From Cinnamomum chago (taxonomy: Eukaryota > Streptophyta > Magnoliopsida > Laurales > Lauraceae): DNA of 64,000 nucleotides. A program made the position numbers and the translations under genes. Shown in pieces: positions 12,573 through 25,325 of this stretch. Position 1 is the stretch's first letter, and every line of letters starts with the position of its first letter. The notes under the pieces were generated by a model that ran no database searches, was not told where the DNA came from, and saw only the letters and a list, made by a program, of their open reading frames with translations. The stretch lies in NCBI GenBank assembly GCA_038049695.1, contig CP142456.1, positions 21,858,501 through 21,922,500 of the forward strand, given 5' to 3'.

Positions 12573-13400
12573 ATATAATATGCCTCTTTATTCGTCCTTT
12601 CTGTATGGGTTCTTCAGGATCAAGACAAGAAATTTCTAAACATAAAAATTTAATCTTCAAGAAAAATCAAGAAATAGAAAGATTACCTTAACTAGTATTA
12701 GCAATCTCATTCTCCAATAATTATAATCGAGGCACACTCTTCTTGTTCAGTAACCCATCAAGAGTAGTCTAAATATCGTGTGCCAACTTACAACTCATGA
12801 TGTGATCATATAAGCCATGAGAGAGAAATCGCTTCAAGATAGACTTCACCTTTGGATTAGATATCCACCATTTATTGGAAGAAACAACATTGTCTTGATC
12901 ATTTTGAGGAGCCTCCATGTCATTGCCACCAACAACTTCCTGCAAGTCTCCACCACAATGTGAGACGCCATACATGTCCTCCATATCTTACAATTGGATT
13001 GAGTAAGCAACTCAATGCCAAAAGAATTGTACTTTTCACCAAAATCCATCTATATAAATTGATTGATCTTCTTCACCAAGAGAGTAAAAATAAAATCACC
13101 ATCTCCCTTGAAGCTCTGGTACCATGTGGAGAAAGACGAAATCCAAATATATGGAACTTCACTTCTCAAATAGTGTGTACAACCACACTAGCCCAAGACT
13201 CAACACTGAGAGAAGAAGAACAATCAAAAGACAAAAGTGGGGAAGAGATTAACTTGATTAAAAGATAAACATTATAAGTTTAACTTGAGGCCTCCACTTT
13301 CACAAGATACGGAGTTGTTGATGTAACTTCACACTCCTCTCTATTTACTCGTAGGTGTCATAGACACTAGCAAAATGCTCCCATGCATAGCACGGGCAAT
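12573..13400 (-). mobile_element. Outer Ty1/copia fossil: LTR edge, primer site and gag start
   Basis: On the minus strand, 13110-13124 reads TGGTACCAGAGCTTC, close to the initiator-methionine tRNA primer site. To its right the sequence begins TGTGGAGAAAGACG at 13125, the expected LTR edge. Downstream on the minus strand a UBN2-type gag is readable (MEAPQNDQDNVVSSNKWWIS and ILKRFLSHGLYDHIMSCK). The right-hand limit of the LTR is not resolved. Several breaks are present. Confidence 0.7.
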
Positions 13401-14520
13401 TGATCACCGATAGAGACCGATAGAGATGATGTTATGCCCTGTGTCCCAATCATGTAGCATAGAATAATTAATAGGCTTTCTTAGAAATCACACAATTGAA
13501 AACTTAAATAAATAATTTATTTAAGAATTTTGAAATTTTAGCAGAAACTTGGATTATGATATATTTTTATATATTATATTGAGATGAGATCGAGAAATTT
13601 AGAAGAAATTTAAAATATAATATTTTACAATTAGAAGCGAGTTTTGTAATTGGTTTCAGGGTATGTCGTTATAGGTTTCTGGATTTCGACTCAAGACAGG
13701 CGGTTTTAGTTTGCTTGACTCATCTTTCAATCAATAATATTGATAAAATCATCACCACTTATCTTTATTCATGACAAGCTTTATGCTGAAAAGTTATTAT
13801 ACCAACAGGTCTTAATAAAATAATATAATTAGTTATGTTGGAAAATAAATTAATACATTTATAAGTTTCAAAAAATTTATTTAAGTTGAAAAATATAATA
13901 GATAGATTCAAATTTAAGATTTTTCCATTACTTGGATCTACCTTGGACCTTGGGCATCATAGATCGAATAGCATATTATAATTCATTACAACAATAAATG
14001 TCATTCCATAAATGACATTTTTATTGAATTTAATTAGATTAAAGGAGATTAAAGGAGAATTGTGTATTGGGATTAATGACGGTCCCCCAGTCAAAATCAA
14101 TTGAAGTTGATTTAAAATTAAAATCAGTCCCTTTCATATATAAGAATTAGTTATGAACAAGTCACCCACATGTATATATTTAGGTGCTTGATTTGGGAAA
14201 TTCCTAGCATAATGAGGTGGTTGCATGAGAAAGAAAGATATTAGTGGAAAGCCATGGGAAGTGCTTGAATGGGAGAATGAGATGTATGGAAAGTACAAGA
14301 TTGGAGTATGGAAAAGTGAAGGGAATTCTGATGCATATGGGAAGCATAAGCTTGGTATATAGAGAAGTGGAATTAATGAGATATATGGAAAATGTAATTT
14401 TGGTGTGTAGAGAAATGGAAGTTGATAATGGCTTGGTGAGGAAAATGATCTCAACATGGAAAGATAGTGAGGATAATGATATTGTGGCAATGAGGAAAGA
14501 TAGAAAGGTAGTTGGATGGA
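13401..14520. other. Intergenic, no gene recognised
   Basis: AT-rich sequence with no domain-bearing frame. The left few hundred bases may belong to the outer copia LTR. Confidence 0.5.
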
Positions 14521-14528
14521 GAGAAGTT

Positions 14529-14534
<6 letters not shown>

Positions 14535-14592
<58 letters not shown>
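14535..14592 (+). repeat. Compound microsatellite (GT)n(GA)n
   Basis: A GT run (about 14535-14560) passes directly into a GA run (about 14561-14592). Open frames through it on both strands come from the repeat and are not genes. Confidence 0.97.
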
Positions 14593-14593
<1 letters not shown>

Positions 14594-14599
14594 CAGGTA

Positions 14600-15915
14600 C
14601 CCTCCACACATGTGCAAGTGGGAACCATTTACAAAAGAGCCCTTAACACACAAGAATACATAAAAAAAACTCATTAAAACCCTCAAAATACAAAACTAAA
14701 TAAAAAAAGAAATTAAACTAAGGATGTTCTAGAAAAATCCACTTTAAGATTTAATAATCAGGTCTACTCGTTTTAATAGACCTGCTTAAGAAAAAAATCA
14801 AGGGTCCTTACTAGGCCCGCTTATCAAAAATCTAAAGTCACTCAAAATAAATTTCCAAATTGTTGTATGGGTTGTGGCAAATATCTACTTTAGTAGGATT
14901 TTGACCCCGTCAGATTGATTATTTATAAAACAAAAAATAAAATGTTGAAGAAATTGAAATGTAAGATGGCAGGACCAAATTCAATTATAGTGAAGTTTGA
15001 TCAGAGCTCAAATGTAGGTTTTCACTTATTTTAAGCAGTTCAGATTAATAATAAGTGGGCTAAATTTAGTTGTCAAGCCGTAGAGGATCAGGACTCCAAT
15101 TTATAATGATCAGTCCAAATATTGACTCATGCCTGGATTTTGGGTGTCATCTTCATCTCTATCTAAAAAGATGAAGAAAAAAAAGGAGATATTGAAGAAA
15201 AGACTATGCTAGCTAGATGAATAAGCTATTTCGAATAACTAAGAATAATTATATGGGTAATTATTCTACCTTAAAATAGCATGCCATCTGATCCTTAAAA
15301 AAATATTAATAAAATAGTTAAAATGATGTTATCAACTTCAACGCCCTAACTTTTACCCAAAAAAAACTTCAAAGCCCTAAATTAGATGGATAGAAATGTC
15401 AAATGTAATGGTTTAGGTAATATATATATATATATATATATAGAATAGAATAGAATCAAATAAATCTAGTAATATGACTTTAATATACTTTTTAGTGAGG
15501 CCCATTTATTAAACTTTAAATTGCTCAAAATAAATGCCCTTCTTATGTAACCAAATTTTAGGGCCAAACAAACTAATCGTATGCAAACCACATGAATCAA
15601 GTTCTTCCAGATGGTCGGCTCAGCTCCTACCAGCGGATTGCTTGTTTGTGACAACTTTCATGATCCCCTCATGCTGGCATCACAAAAACTGTGGTTTGAA
15701 AAAGGATAATTGATTCTCCAATTATTTAAAAGGGAAAAAACTCATGCCAACAATAGGGATGCAAACATATATTGAAATGTTTTTTTTTTTTTTTTGAAAG
15801 ATACCGGATTGTCCGATAATTCGAAAGTTCCAACTCATAAAAAAACAAGTTTTGAAATCTGTTTTAGGTTTCAATTTATAAATGGGTTCAGATCCGGAAC
15901 CCAATATAGGTTTCA
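14600..15915. other. Intergenic, no gene recognised
   Basis: AT-rich non-coding sequence with a (TA)n microsatellite at about 15418-15442 and a poly-T run at about 15781-15795. Confidence 0.6.
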
Positions 15916-16127
15916 ATAACTTTTCTTCAATTGTAGATTTTTTAAAGTGGGAGAAGGTGCGTCTACAATAACATTCAGAAATTCATTCAATTTCAGCTCA
16001 CCGTTAATGTTGCGGCTTTAGTGTGATAAGCTTTATCGCCGCTGTTTTTGCAGGTGAAGTCCCACTCACAGCAGTCCAGGTGCTTTGGGTGAACCTAATA
16101 ATGGACACTCTAGGTGCATTGGCTCTT
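15916..16127 (+). pseudogene. ACA copy B: relic of the TM5-TM6 coding region
   Basis: About 210 bp match copy C at 42455-42664, covering TAACATTCAGAAATTCATTC, the CAATTTCAGCTCACxGT block and the GTGAACCTAATAATGGACAC block. Small length changes shift the frame near 15950-15960 and again near 16020, where a TGA appears, so it cannot be translated as a pump. The coding similarity stops at GCATTGGCTCT. The 3' flank follows at about 16140, so the last four membrane segments were deleted. This is a dead fragment of a third ACA gene. Confidence 0.88.
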
Positions 16128-16139
16128 TGAGACGATTAA

Positions 16140-16830
16140 AGAAATTGGTGGTTGAAAACCAGTCTCTTTGAGAAAAAATCGTTCCAAGAAAATATGGGAA
16201 AGTTCTCTTCAGGGAACTCTTTCCTTATTCAACAGGGAAAATCACCTAAAATTTGTATTTTAGCCAACAACTATGGACCCATGGGTAAGCCAGTTGGGTA
16301 TGGAGAATTGTATCCAAAGGCACTTACCTACCCATGTATGCAGAAATGATTGTGCAGGTTCCTTATGTAACTGGGTTACGGGCCTGTGCCAAACGTTTTA
16401 GAAACCGGACCAGGGGGCAAACTAGTGGAGTGGTGGTTTCATCCAACCTGTCCTGTTCTGGCTTCCAACTTAACCCTACTCAACCCCTGTGTAGGAAAAG
16501 TATTTATTTTAAAATAATTAATGGTGGGTCCAACCAATGCAATAGTCGGTTTTGACCCTTTTATCCGTTTTTGAACAATACTCTAGTTTTGATTTAACCG
16601 GACCAGTGAAGGCAATGGTTCTGGTTTAACCCATTCTGCCCAACTAGCTAAAGGTTCCAACTAAGAAAAGGCCCAAATTTTGAGCATGCTTTTTTTTTTT
16701 TTTTTAATAAGCGGTGTAAAAGAAATGTATAAACAGGCATATCGAAAAGGACTCTGAGAAACACAAGATACTCAAGTGAAAAGAGGTGCCAATGTTGGGA
16801 TTTTAGGTTGTTTTAAAATTTCGAAAGATG
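16140..16830 (+). repeat. 3' flank of ACA copy B
   Basis: It matches the flank of copy C at 43500-43930. Shared blocks include TATGGACCCAT-GGTAAGC, GTTGGGTATGGA, CTTACCTA-CCATGTATGCA and, near 16765, GAGAAACACAAGA. It matches copy A at about 1300-1620 more weakly. No gene is seen. Confidence 0.72.
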
Positions 16831-18535
16831 TTTTGGCTTTACTTGAAGAGCACGTTTGTGAAGAGGCAACTTCCATGGAAAGATCAAATTGCCATATCAG
16901 CAGATTCTATGCTTTTTAAATACCTTGGAAAAGGTTTTCTAATGAACTTAGAAATTCATGTTTTGTGCAAAAAGTTTTTTCTCGGTGAATTGGTGCAAAT
17001 GTTGTTTGGTGCAGTTGTGGGTTTCTTTAGTGAAAACTACTGGGTGGGTGGAGGGTCGATGGGTGCGTGGAGTTGGGAGGGGAGGGGAAAGAAATATGTT
17101 GGCTGGGTGAAGTGGGGGTGGGAGTGAGGAAATAGGGAGCCAGCTTTATGTGGAAAAGACTTCCCGTACTACCCCATAGGAAGTCTATTTCCAGGCCTAA
17201 AAAGCAAAAGGCTGATGCGGCGAAAAATCAGTTACGCAGAAAATTGCCGCACCAAACACATGAAAAGGGAGTTTTCCATAGAAAACCACCTCCTTTTATG
17301 TGGAAATGGGCTAGAAAAACATGCCCGGAAAGATGTTTTGTCTCTTTCCTCATTTTGTTTTATAATTGGGCTGTGTAGGACACATGGAATACATGGGATC
17401 CCATGTTGCTCAAGTCCAACATTTTAGAAGGCTTAATAAGCATTTCCATTTTTATGCACTTAAATTGTTTGGACTCTTTTGTCATAAGCCCTATGCGTGT
17501 GCACGAGTCGGACCTAGCTCAGGAGGTTGGATCCGGAAAACGTTTAACCGGGTTTAAATCCATCCTGACCTAGCCTAGGGGACCCATATTCTGATATAGA
17601 ATCAGTCCACTTTTGTAGAAATTCCAAATTCTTTTTTTCTAAAACGTTATAATTAAATAAAATCATTTATGTTAAAAACGTTTTATAAATGGCTGCTTTA
17701 TTGAACAGTTTCAAATGTTCAAATTCAAAGCGCATTTTTAATGGTGATTAACATTGTCGTTTATTGCTGGTTTAAACGCCCAATGATACTATTTTGTATT
17801 ATGAAAGGCTGGGTTGGGTTCTAAAATCAATACAAAGAAATAACTTTGTTTCTTCCCTTTTTCCGTTTTCTCACTGTGAGCATTCTCCGCTTCCTGGAGC
17901 CTGATCTAGACTTAGTGTGCGACCAAGCCAGATCGTACGTGGAGGCCATTGTATCATGGGAGCAGTTCCTGCTGAGATCCTGTTCGCATCTGGATTTGTC
18001 CAGGATGGGCAGAACTTGTCCTAAAAAAAGCGTCGCCAGATGTGCAACGGCCACGAGACCGCTGCAACAGTTGCCTCTAAGCCATAGATTTCTGTTACAA
18101 AACCTAGGACCGGAACAAAGAAGAAGGAGGTTGGGTTCAGTTCCGGGTTTGGGTCAAGTCCAGGTCAACCTGACCAGCACGCCCGAAGCACAGCCCACGG
18201 CCCAAGCCAAGCTAGGTTCAATTTCAGGTTCGATTTGGGTCAGTTCAGCCTGACCCGTGAAGCAGAAAGCCCAGCCACTAACACGCTGACGTCAGCACCA
18301 CGTCGCAAACAATATGGTCAATAGCACTTTTGACCAAATTGACGACTGAGAATTGTTCGTGCTATATCTTGATCATCCGATGTCTGATCAAAGATCTGTT
18401 TGCTCCTACAGACTTGTTGCGAACAAATCTAGGTAACTGTGGAAGAAGATTTGCAGTTTGACGGTCAACAGGAAAGTTTGACTAATCGGAGAGCAGAAAA
18501 CCCTTTTTGCAATATCGGAGCCATCTAGAGTCAAA
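16831..18535. other. Intergenic, no gene recognised
   Basis: Open frames here (for example 17846-18253) show no recognisable motif. The part from about 17830 may be the leader or displaced 5' end of the copia element that follows, but I could not match it to that element's 3' LTR. Confidence 0.5.
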
Positions 18536-18720
18536 TTTCAGATTCGTTTCTTCCAGCGTGCTTGTAGTGATGAGATCTTTAGATTGGTAAGTGATAGTTG
18601 TTTGTTTTATTTGGTTATTCATATTTCAGATTCGTTTCTTCCAGCGTGCTTGTAGTGATGAGATCTTTAGATTGGTAGTGATGAGGTAAGTGATAGTTGT
18701 TTGTTTTATTTGGTTATTCA
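18536..18720 (+). repeat. 88-bp tandem duplication before the copia gag
   Basis: The segment containing GATTCGTTTCTTCCAGCGTG, the AGATCTTTAGATTGGT block and the GATAGTTGTTTGTTTTATTT block occurs twice. The second copy carries an extra short GTAGTGATGAG-type repeat. It precedes the gag start near 18740. Confidence 0.9.
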
Positions 18721-21700
18721 ATTGAGATAGAGAACAACACTATGAACACTACCATGATCAAATTTAACCATACAAATTGGTTACTTTGGAAACCAAAGAT
18801 GGATAATATACTCTATTGCAAAGACCTCTATGATCTCATTGAAGGGGACAAAGCTCGACCAAAAGATATGTCTGATGCAGATTGGAAAAATATGCATAGA
18901 AAGGCCATTGGTCACATTAGACAGTGGGTGGATAACCGCATATTTCACCACGTGTCTAATGAAACCAATGCAAATACCCTTTGGAAGAAGTTAGAAGATA
19001 AATATGAGAAGAAAACTGCAGTGAACAAAACTTTTTTTATTAGAAAGCTTGTGAACATGAAATTCAAGGAAGGTGGTAAAATTTAAGATCATATAAATGA
19101 TTTTCAATGTGTTGTGAATGAGTTAGCTACAATGAAGATGGTCATTGATGATGAGATGGAAGCTTTATTGCTTCTAAGTTCTTTGCCAGATACATGGGAG
19201 ACATTGGTTGTTTTTGTGAGTAACTCTACTCCAAACGGTATGTTATTAATGAGTCAGGTTACTAGCAACTTGTTAAATGAAGAAACAAGAAGGAAAACTG
19301 CAAGGACAAATAATGCACAGGCTTTTGTTGCTGAGAAAAGGGGGAGTAAAAGTAGGGGACCAAAGCGGGGTCTTGGCAAGTCTAGAGGTGGATCACAGAC
19401 TAAGAAAAAGTCTGGAAAATGCTTTCATTGTGGCAAGGAGGCCACATTAAGAAGAATTGCTTTGCCTTAAAGGAATAGAAAGAAGCCAACAATGAGAAGA
19501 AGAATGACACTAACACTACAACTGCTTTGGATACTGAAGTAGGGGTACTAGCTAGTGAAGATGAAGAGTGTTTGAGTGTTGCAGATGATCAGGTTGAGTG
19601 GGTTGTTGACACAACAACATCCTACCATGCTACTCCTTGTAAGGAGATGTTCACAACATACAAAGCAGGGGACTTTGGCACTATGAAGATGGGTAACACA
19701 AGTCATTCGAATATTATTGGGATCGGTGATGTTTGCATTCAAACCGATATTGGTTGCACAATGATGTTGATAGATGTGCGACATATTCTTTATCTGCGGT
19801 TGAATCTGATTTTCGGGACTTCATTTGACCGTGTAGGTTATGAGAGTTACTTCGGAAATGGCAAGTGGAAACTCACTAAAGGGTTTCTTATTTTTTCGAG
19901 AGGGAAGGCCTGTAATACGCTGTATAAGACGCATCTGAAGTTATGCAAAGGTATGTTGAATGCTGTTGAAGACAGATCCTCTCCAAATCTGTGACACACG
20001 AGACTTGGACATATGAGTGAGAAAGGACTGCAGTTGTTGATAAAAAAAGATTTGATTCATTATTCCAAAGGTACAACCTTAACCCTTATGATTATTGCTT
20101 ATTTAGCAACCAACATAGGGTTTCTTTCTCTAAAACATCAACGATAAAATCTAATGTGTTGGATTTGGTATATTCTGATGTTTGTGGTCCCATGAAGTGG
20201 AGTCATTGGGTGGCAATAAGGTTTTTGTCACATTTATTGATGATGCATCCAGGAAAGTATGGGTTTATGCGTTGAAATTGAATGATCAAGTGTTACAGGT
20301 TTTTCAACAGTTTCATGTCATGGTTGTAAAAGAAATAGGAAAGCTCTTGAAATGTGTCCGCACAGATAATGGTGGTGTGTGCACATCCAACCAGTTTAAA
20401 GGCTATTGTTTGAAGCATGGTATTCGACATGAAAGAACAGCTCCCGATACTCCACAGCACAATGGTGTGGTAGAGAGAATGAACCGCACTATTCTTAAAA
20501 GGATAAGATGCATGATTAGAGTGGCACGGCTACCCAAGCCATTTTGGGGTGAAGCTGTTCTGACTGTCGTTTACTTGATTAATAGGTCTCCCTCAGTTCC
20601 TTTGGATTTTGATCTTCCGGAGAGGATATGGACAGGTAAAGATGTTTCTTAGTCTCATTTGAAGGTGTTTGGGTGCAAGGTTTTTGCACATGTACCAAAG
20701 GAGCAGCGTTCAAAGCTGGATGATAAGGCAGTATGTTGCATTTTGCGTGGCTATGGTGGAGCTGAGTTTGGCTACAGATTATGGGATCCAGAGAAGAGAA
20801 AAATTATCAGAAGTAGGGATGTGGTGTTTCATGAAGACCAGTTCTTGTGAGACATTGAGAAGACTGAAATGTCTAAAGAAGTTGTTGATGGAGTGGTTTA
20901 TCTCACACCGACTCCTTCTCCAGTGCAGATTACAGGTGGAGAAGGTGGACAAAACCATTCGGATCGTGATGAGGCACGGGGGTTGCTAGATGAACAGGGT
21001 GTTGAGTAGGGGGAGCAGTCTCCTCAGTTAGAAATCATGGACCTCAGGTTAGGAGGTGTATTCGAGAGCATCAACCATCAACAAGATATCTTACAGCAAA
21101 TTACATTTTGCTTACTGATGAGGGGGAGCCAGAGAGCTACCTAAAAGCAAGAACTCATGAAGATAAAGATGAGTAGATGAAGGCTATGCAGGATGAGATG
21201 AGTTCTTTTAAAAGGAACAATACTTATGAGCTAGTGGAACTTCCAAAAGGCAAGAAAGTTTTGAAGAACAAATGGTGCTCAAGCTGAAGAGAGATGGCAG
21301 TGGAAAACTGATAAAGCACAAAGTATAGTTGTGATTAAAGGCTTTGCGCAAATGAATGGTATTGACTTCAATGAAATCTTCTTTCTAGTTGTGAAGATGA
21401 CTTCTATCAGAGTTGTCTTGGTCTAGTCGCCAGCATGGACCTTGAGCTTGAACAGATGGATGTGAATACTGCATTTCTTCACGGTGATCTAAAAGAAGAG
21501 ATCTACATGACTCAGCCTGAGGGGTTTGAGGTAGAAGGAAAAGAACAGTTGGTTTACAGGTTGAAAGAGTCTCTACGGGCTAAGACAAGCGCCGAGGTAG
21601 TAGTACAAGAAGTTTGATTCATTCATGGTGAGTCATGGGTACCAGAGGACAGCTGCAGATCACTGTGTTTATATTCATAAGTTTGGTAATGGCAAATTTA

Positions 21701-23050
21701 TCATCCTTCTTTTATATGTAGATGATATGTTGATAGTTGGATGGGATAGTAAGATGATTGACAGGTTAAAAAGGGACATGGCAAAGACTTTTGACATGAA
21801 ATACTTGGGTCCCGCACGACAGATATTGGGAATGCAAATACGCCGTGACAGGAATGCCAAGAAGTTGTAGTTGTCACAGGAAAAATATATTGAACGTGTG
21901 CTAGCGAGATTCAACATGAAAGATGCTAAGCCAGTTAGTATGCCTTTAGCCAGTCACTTCAAACTCAATAAGAGATTATACCTCACTACAAATGAAGAAA
22001 AGGAACGGATGATGTCTGTTGCATACTCATCAGTAGTTGGAAGTCTTATGTATGACATGGTGTGTACACGACCAGACATTGCTCATGCAGTGGGTTTAAT
22101 GAGTAGATTTTTTTCTAACCCTAGTAAAAAGCATTGGGAAGCAATGAAGTGAATCTTTAGATATTTGAGAGTTACATCAGATTTGTGCTTGTGTTTCGGA
22201 GGCTTAAAACCAGTACTTGAAGGCTTTACAGATGCTGATTTTGCAGGCGATCTTGATTGTCGGTTGTCTATTTCTGGGTACTTATTTACTTTTACATGGG
22301 GGAGTTATTTCCCGGCAGTCTAAGTTGTAGAAGTATACAGCATTGTCTACAACCAAAGCAGAATACATGGTTGTTAATAAAGCAGAAAAGGAGATGATTT
22401 GGTTGAAGAAATTTTTCGAGAACTGTGTTTGAAGCAAGGAGAGTATGTAGTCTACTGTGATAGTCAAAGTGTTATGGATCTTAGCAAGAACGCTACATAT
22501 CATGCCCGCACGAAGCACGTTGATGTAAGATACCATTGGATTCGTGAAGTCATCAAAAAGAATCTCATGAAGCTAGAAAAGATTCATACTAACAAGAATC
22601 CCTCGGACATAATGACTAAGGTTGTGTCTAAGGGAAAGCTGGAACTGTATTCAGAGTTAGCAGGACTAAACTCCTCCTAAGGGGGTTCAAAGGAGTCTTC
22701 CCCATGGTCTGGAGGGGGAGGTTGTTGGCCCAGTGGGTCCAAACCAAGTGGGTTCATAGTCATTGGTATTTTCTTAATTATACCGGGACTTTTTTATTGA
22801 CTAAGATGGGTTTCTTGGGGGATAAGAAAGAGAACATTATATATTCATGTAATGTGTAGTCCATGAGATGTACTGCATATCATTCAGAGAGTGAACCCAA
22901 CAAAGGAGAGTCGAGTTTCTTTTTCATGGACGTAGGCAAGTTTGCCGAACCACATAATTCTCGTGTCAGATTGCTTGTTCTTGTGTGGTTGATTACTTAT
23001 TCAATCGCATTGATTCACGTTTCCGCATACACACGCACAACAAAGTTGCA
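18721..23050 (+). mobile_element. Ty1/copia fossil
   Basis: Domains appear in copia order on the plus strand. They are gag with a UBN2 region (18697-19086, FNHTNWLLWKPKMDNILYCK), a gag zinc knuckle (around 19420, CFHCGKE), the protease area (19527-19994), an integrase core (20182-20652, with RTDNGGV and HNGVVERMNRT), reverse transcriptase (21435-22152, with YVDDMLIV) and RNase H (22399-22680, ARTKHVDVRYHWIREV). A purine-rich tract ending GGAGGGGGAGG precedes a TGTTGGCCCAGTGGG start at about 22723, taken as the 3' LTR (end near 23050). No matching 5' LTR was found. The coding part is broken at several places, so this is an old copy. Confidence 0.85.
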
Positions 23051-23150
23051 CTTTTTATCAACAACCACCTCTCACATAGCCAATGAAGATCAATCCATGG
23101 GCCGATAGGTTATCTTTACCACTTACATAATCCAGCTAGAAAAAAAAAAT

Positions 23151-23432
23151 GAAAATGACTTACCTCTCTTTCAATGTTTGAGGATTCTTAGATTTCAAGT
23201 AATTTGGATTGGTGTGGGGTTTTCTTCTTTTCAAAGTCTTTGGTAATTGATTCCCGTTAGGAATGAAAGGTGGATTGGAAGCAAAAGAAAAATGAAAATG
23301 ACTTACCTCTCTTTCAATGTTTGAGGATTCTTAGATTTCAAGTAATTTGGATTGGTGTGGGGTTTTCTTCTTTTCAAAGTCTTTGGTAATTGATTCCCGT
23401 TAGGAATGAAAGGTGGATTGGAAGCAAAAGAA
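23151..23432 (+). repeat. 143-bp tandem duplication, two near-identical units
   Basis: The segment from GAAAATGACTTACCTCTC to GCAAAAGAA occurs twice in a row with a period of exactly 143 bp. The near-identity points to a recent duplication within block X. Confidence 0.93.
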
Positions 23433-23915
23433 CGATATAAAAGTTGACTAACAATCATTAAATGACTTCCATGCCTTTACCCAGGCAGTCTTTCTGGCTT
23501 AGATCATCGTCTGCTGGAAGGGCCAGAACATTGGTGTGGGCCACCATGGATCCCACAAGTCAAACTTCCTCTCTGCTCCTTCCAAAGAGGCATTCTTAAT
23601 CTTATATACATACATACATATATATACACTTTTATTACATACATACCGTACTATTGTGCATAAGGAATATTATTACCTATTTTATTTTCTATAGTTATGT
23701 GTATTGGTATTAAGGTATGTCGCAGACCTATTTATCAGTTGGGCCTAAAATGTTTCCACATCCAGAGTTTTGGGGTTAGCTTCGTTGGTAGATGAATCTG
23801 CTGAGATCTCTAGCCCAATTGCTAGCATTGATAATGGGCCAAGCTAGCCCAAGCCCAACTGTGCCTGTACACATTGGACTGGGATTATTTGAGGCCCATG
23901 CATTGGGCACGGGAT
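23180..23915 (+). repeat. Duplicated intergenic blocks X and Y (copy B side)
   Basis: These match 2615-2865 (X) and 3880-4170 (Y). Here X and Y lie next to each other, while on the copy A side they are separated by the LTR-like remnant. This supports duplication of an ACA-plus-flank unit. Confidence 0.65.
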
Positions 23916-24660
23916 AAGCGTTCTTACATGATAGTTGAATTGGACACGCTTCGGCTATGATGGTTACTGAGCAGTGTATTCCAATCAATTTAGCACAAAA
24001 GATGTCCATTTTACAAACGAGTTGGTCATCGGCCCAACAATAACACTTGTGCGCTGGATCTGGGTGTAAACATTAGGCCCAATAAATAGGTGAGGTTTAA
24101 ATTATCTTCAGCTGACCCAACCAAGACCATGGGCACTCCTTAAATTATCTTCAGGCGACCCAATTGAATAATAAATTAAAAAGGCTTTTACAAAAAGGAC
24201 CCTATACTTTCAGACAACCTCAAAAAGGCTTGTACACTTTTTTTTTTCTGATTTTACTAAAACCTCCTTTGATTTGACATTCAAACTATGTAAAAAGTAC
24301 TAGTCCCAATTTTTTAATTTTGTTTTGGCTCTTGACATATTTACTTTTGAGAAAAAACTTAAATGGATAATCCCATACTTTAAAAGATAGAATGAAGTTT
24401 TGCCCATAGGTTATCGAAACATTGCTAGAGCTATTATGCCATTATTTTTACCCAAAGAATAATACATAGTATTGCTTAATTTTTATAGGCCCCACATTTA
24501 TATTTGAGTTTTGCATAGCTTTAATCCAAAAATGGCTAGGGATGACTAATTTGAAATCTCCTAAGGGCAAAACTGTCAAAAGTAAAAGAAATTCAGAGTC
24601 TTAAACGGTTTGACTATCAACAATGTGTGTTTTGTGAAACAGAAAGTACACTTGCACCGA
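23916..24660. other. Intergenic, no gene recognised
   Basis: No domain-bearing frame was found. This is the distal upstream region of ACA copy C. Confidence 0.55.
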
Positions 24661-24668
24661 ACCGCGGC

Positions 24669-24770
24669 GGGGGGGGGGGGGGGGGGGTGTTTTGGGAATT
24701 TTGGCCCGGTCCCTTATGAGGTGGGGTTGGGGGGTGGGTTTTTGGGAATTTTGGGCCGGTCCCTTATGAG
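24669..24770 (+). repeat. Poly-G tract (19 G) with a G-rich tandem duplication
   Basis: A run of 19 G is followed by two copies of GGGAATTTTGG-CCGGTCCCTTATGAG, separated by a G-rich spacer. It lies about 600 bp upstream of the copy C start codon. Open frames here are low-complexity artefacts. Confidence 0.9.
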
Positions 24771-24839
24771 AACCGCTGGATCCCAGCTCTCCCCTGTCGG
24801 TCACATAGCACCGCGGTTTGTGAAAATACAAATATAGGC

Positions 24840-25325
24840 CGTACTCAACCGTGTTTTAAGGTAACGGATGTCGACGAAGCTCCGGCAGCTCTTTCCTTTC
24901 ATATGGAAGCTCATGAATGAGTTCGCATAGCAGAAACTTCTTGCAGATTCACTCGGAAAGAAGCAACATACCAGAAACTTCATTCAGATTCACAGGCGGT
25001 TTACTAGATATATATGAACCAAACTACATCCAGAAATCATCACAATCCTCCAGATTCACGGGCGGTTTACTAGTAGATATATATGAACCAAACTACATCC
25101 AGAAATCATCACAATCCTCTTCCTCAAGTTCAACACAGATATCTAGCCCTCTGTTCTTTGGAAAACCAAGTATTTCTTCCATCACTCTCGATCATTGTTT
25201 TGTCGGTTCTTCCAATCCCAAGTAATCCGTTTCTCTTGTTTTCTTGTTGGGTGGGTTCTTTTAATCCCAACTAGTCTATATCTATTCTGTTTTGTTGGGT
25301 CGAGTCCTTTTGGCCTACCCATTCC
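24840..25325 (+). promoter_or_regulatory. Probable promoter and 5' leader of ACA copy C with a 66/69-bp tandem repeat
   Basis: This non-coding stretch directly precedes the ATG at 25326. It holds two tandem units, 24986-25051 (66 bp) and 25052-25120 (69 bp), that differ mainly by an extra TAG. Each contains ACTAGATATATATGAACC-type sequence. No unambiguous TATA box can be assigned. That it is regulatory is inferred from position only. Confidence 0.45.

Noticed and set aside
9798-12577. 5-bp target duplication for the inner copia
   Set aside because: The flanking bases (TAAAG and ATATA) do not match, so no duplication is claimed.
14134-14686. Overlapping open frames on both strands
   Set aside because: They run through a (GT)n(GA)n microsatellite, give repetitive peptides and show no motif.
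17846-18253. Possible gene before the copia fossil
   Set aside because: A 135-codon frame without motif; the opposite strand is equally open, and it probably belongs to retroelement leader or spacer sequence.
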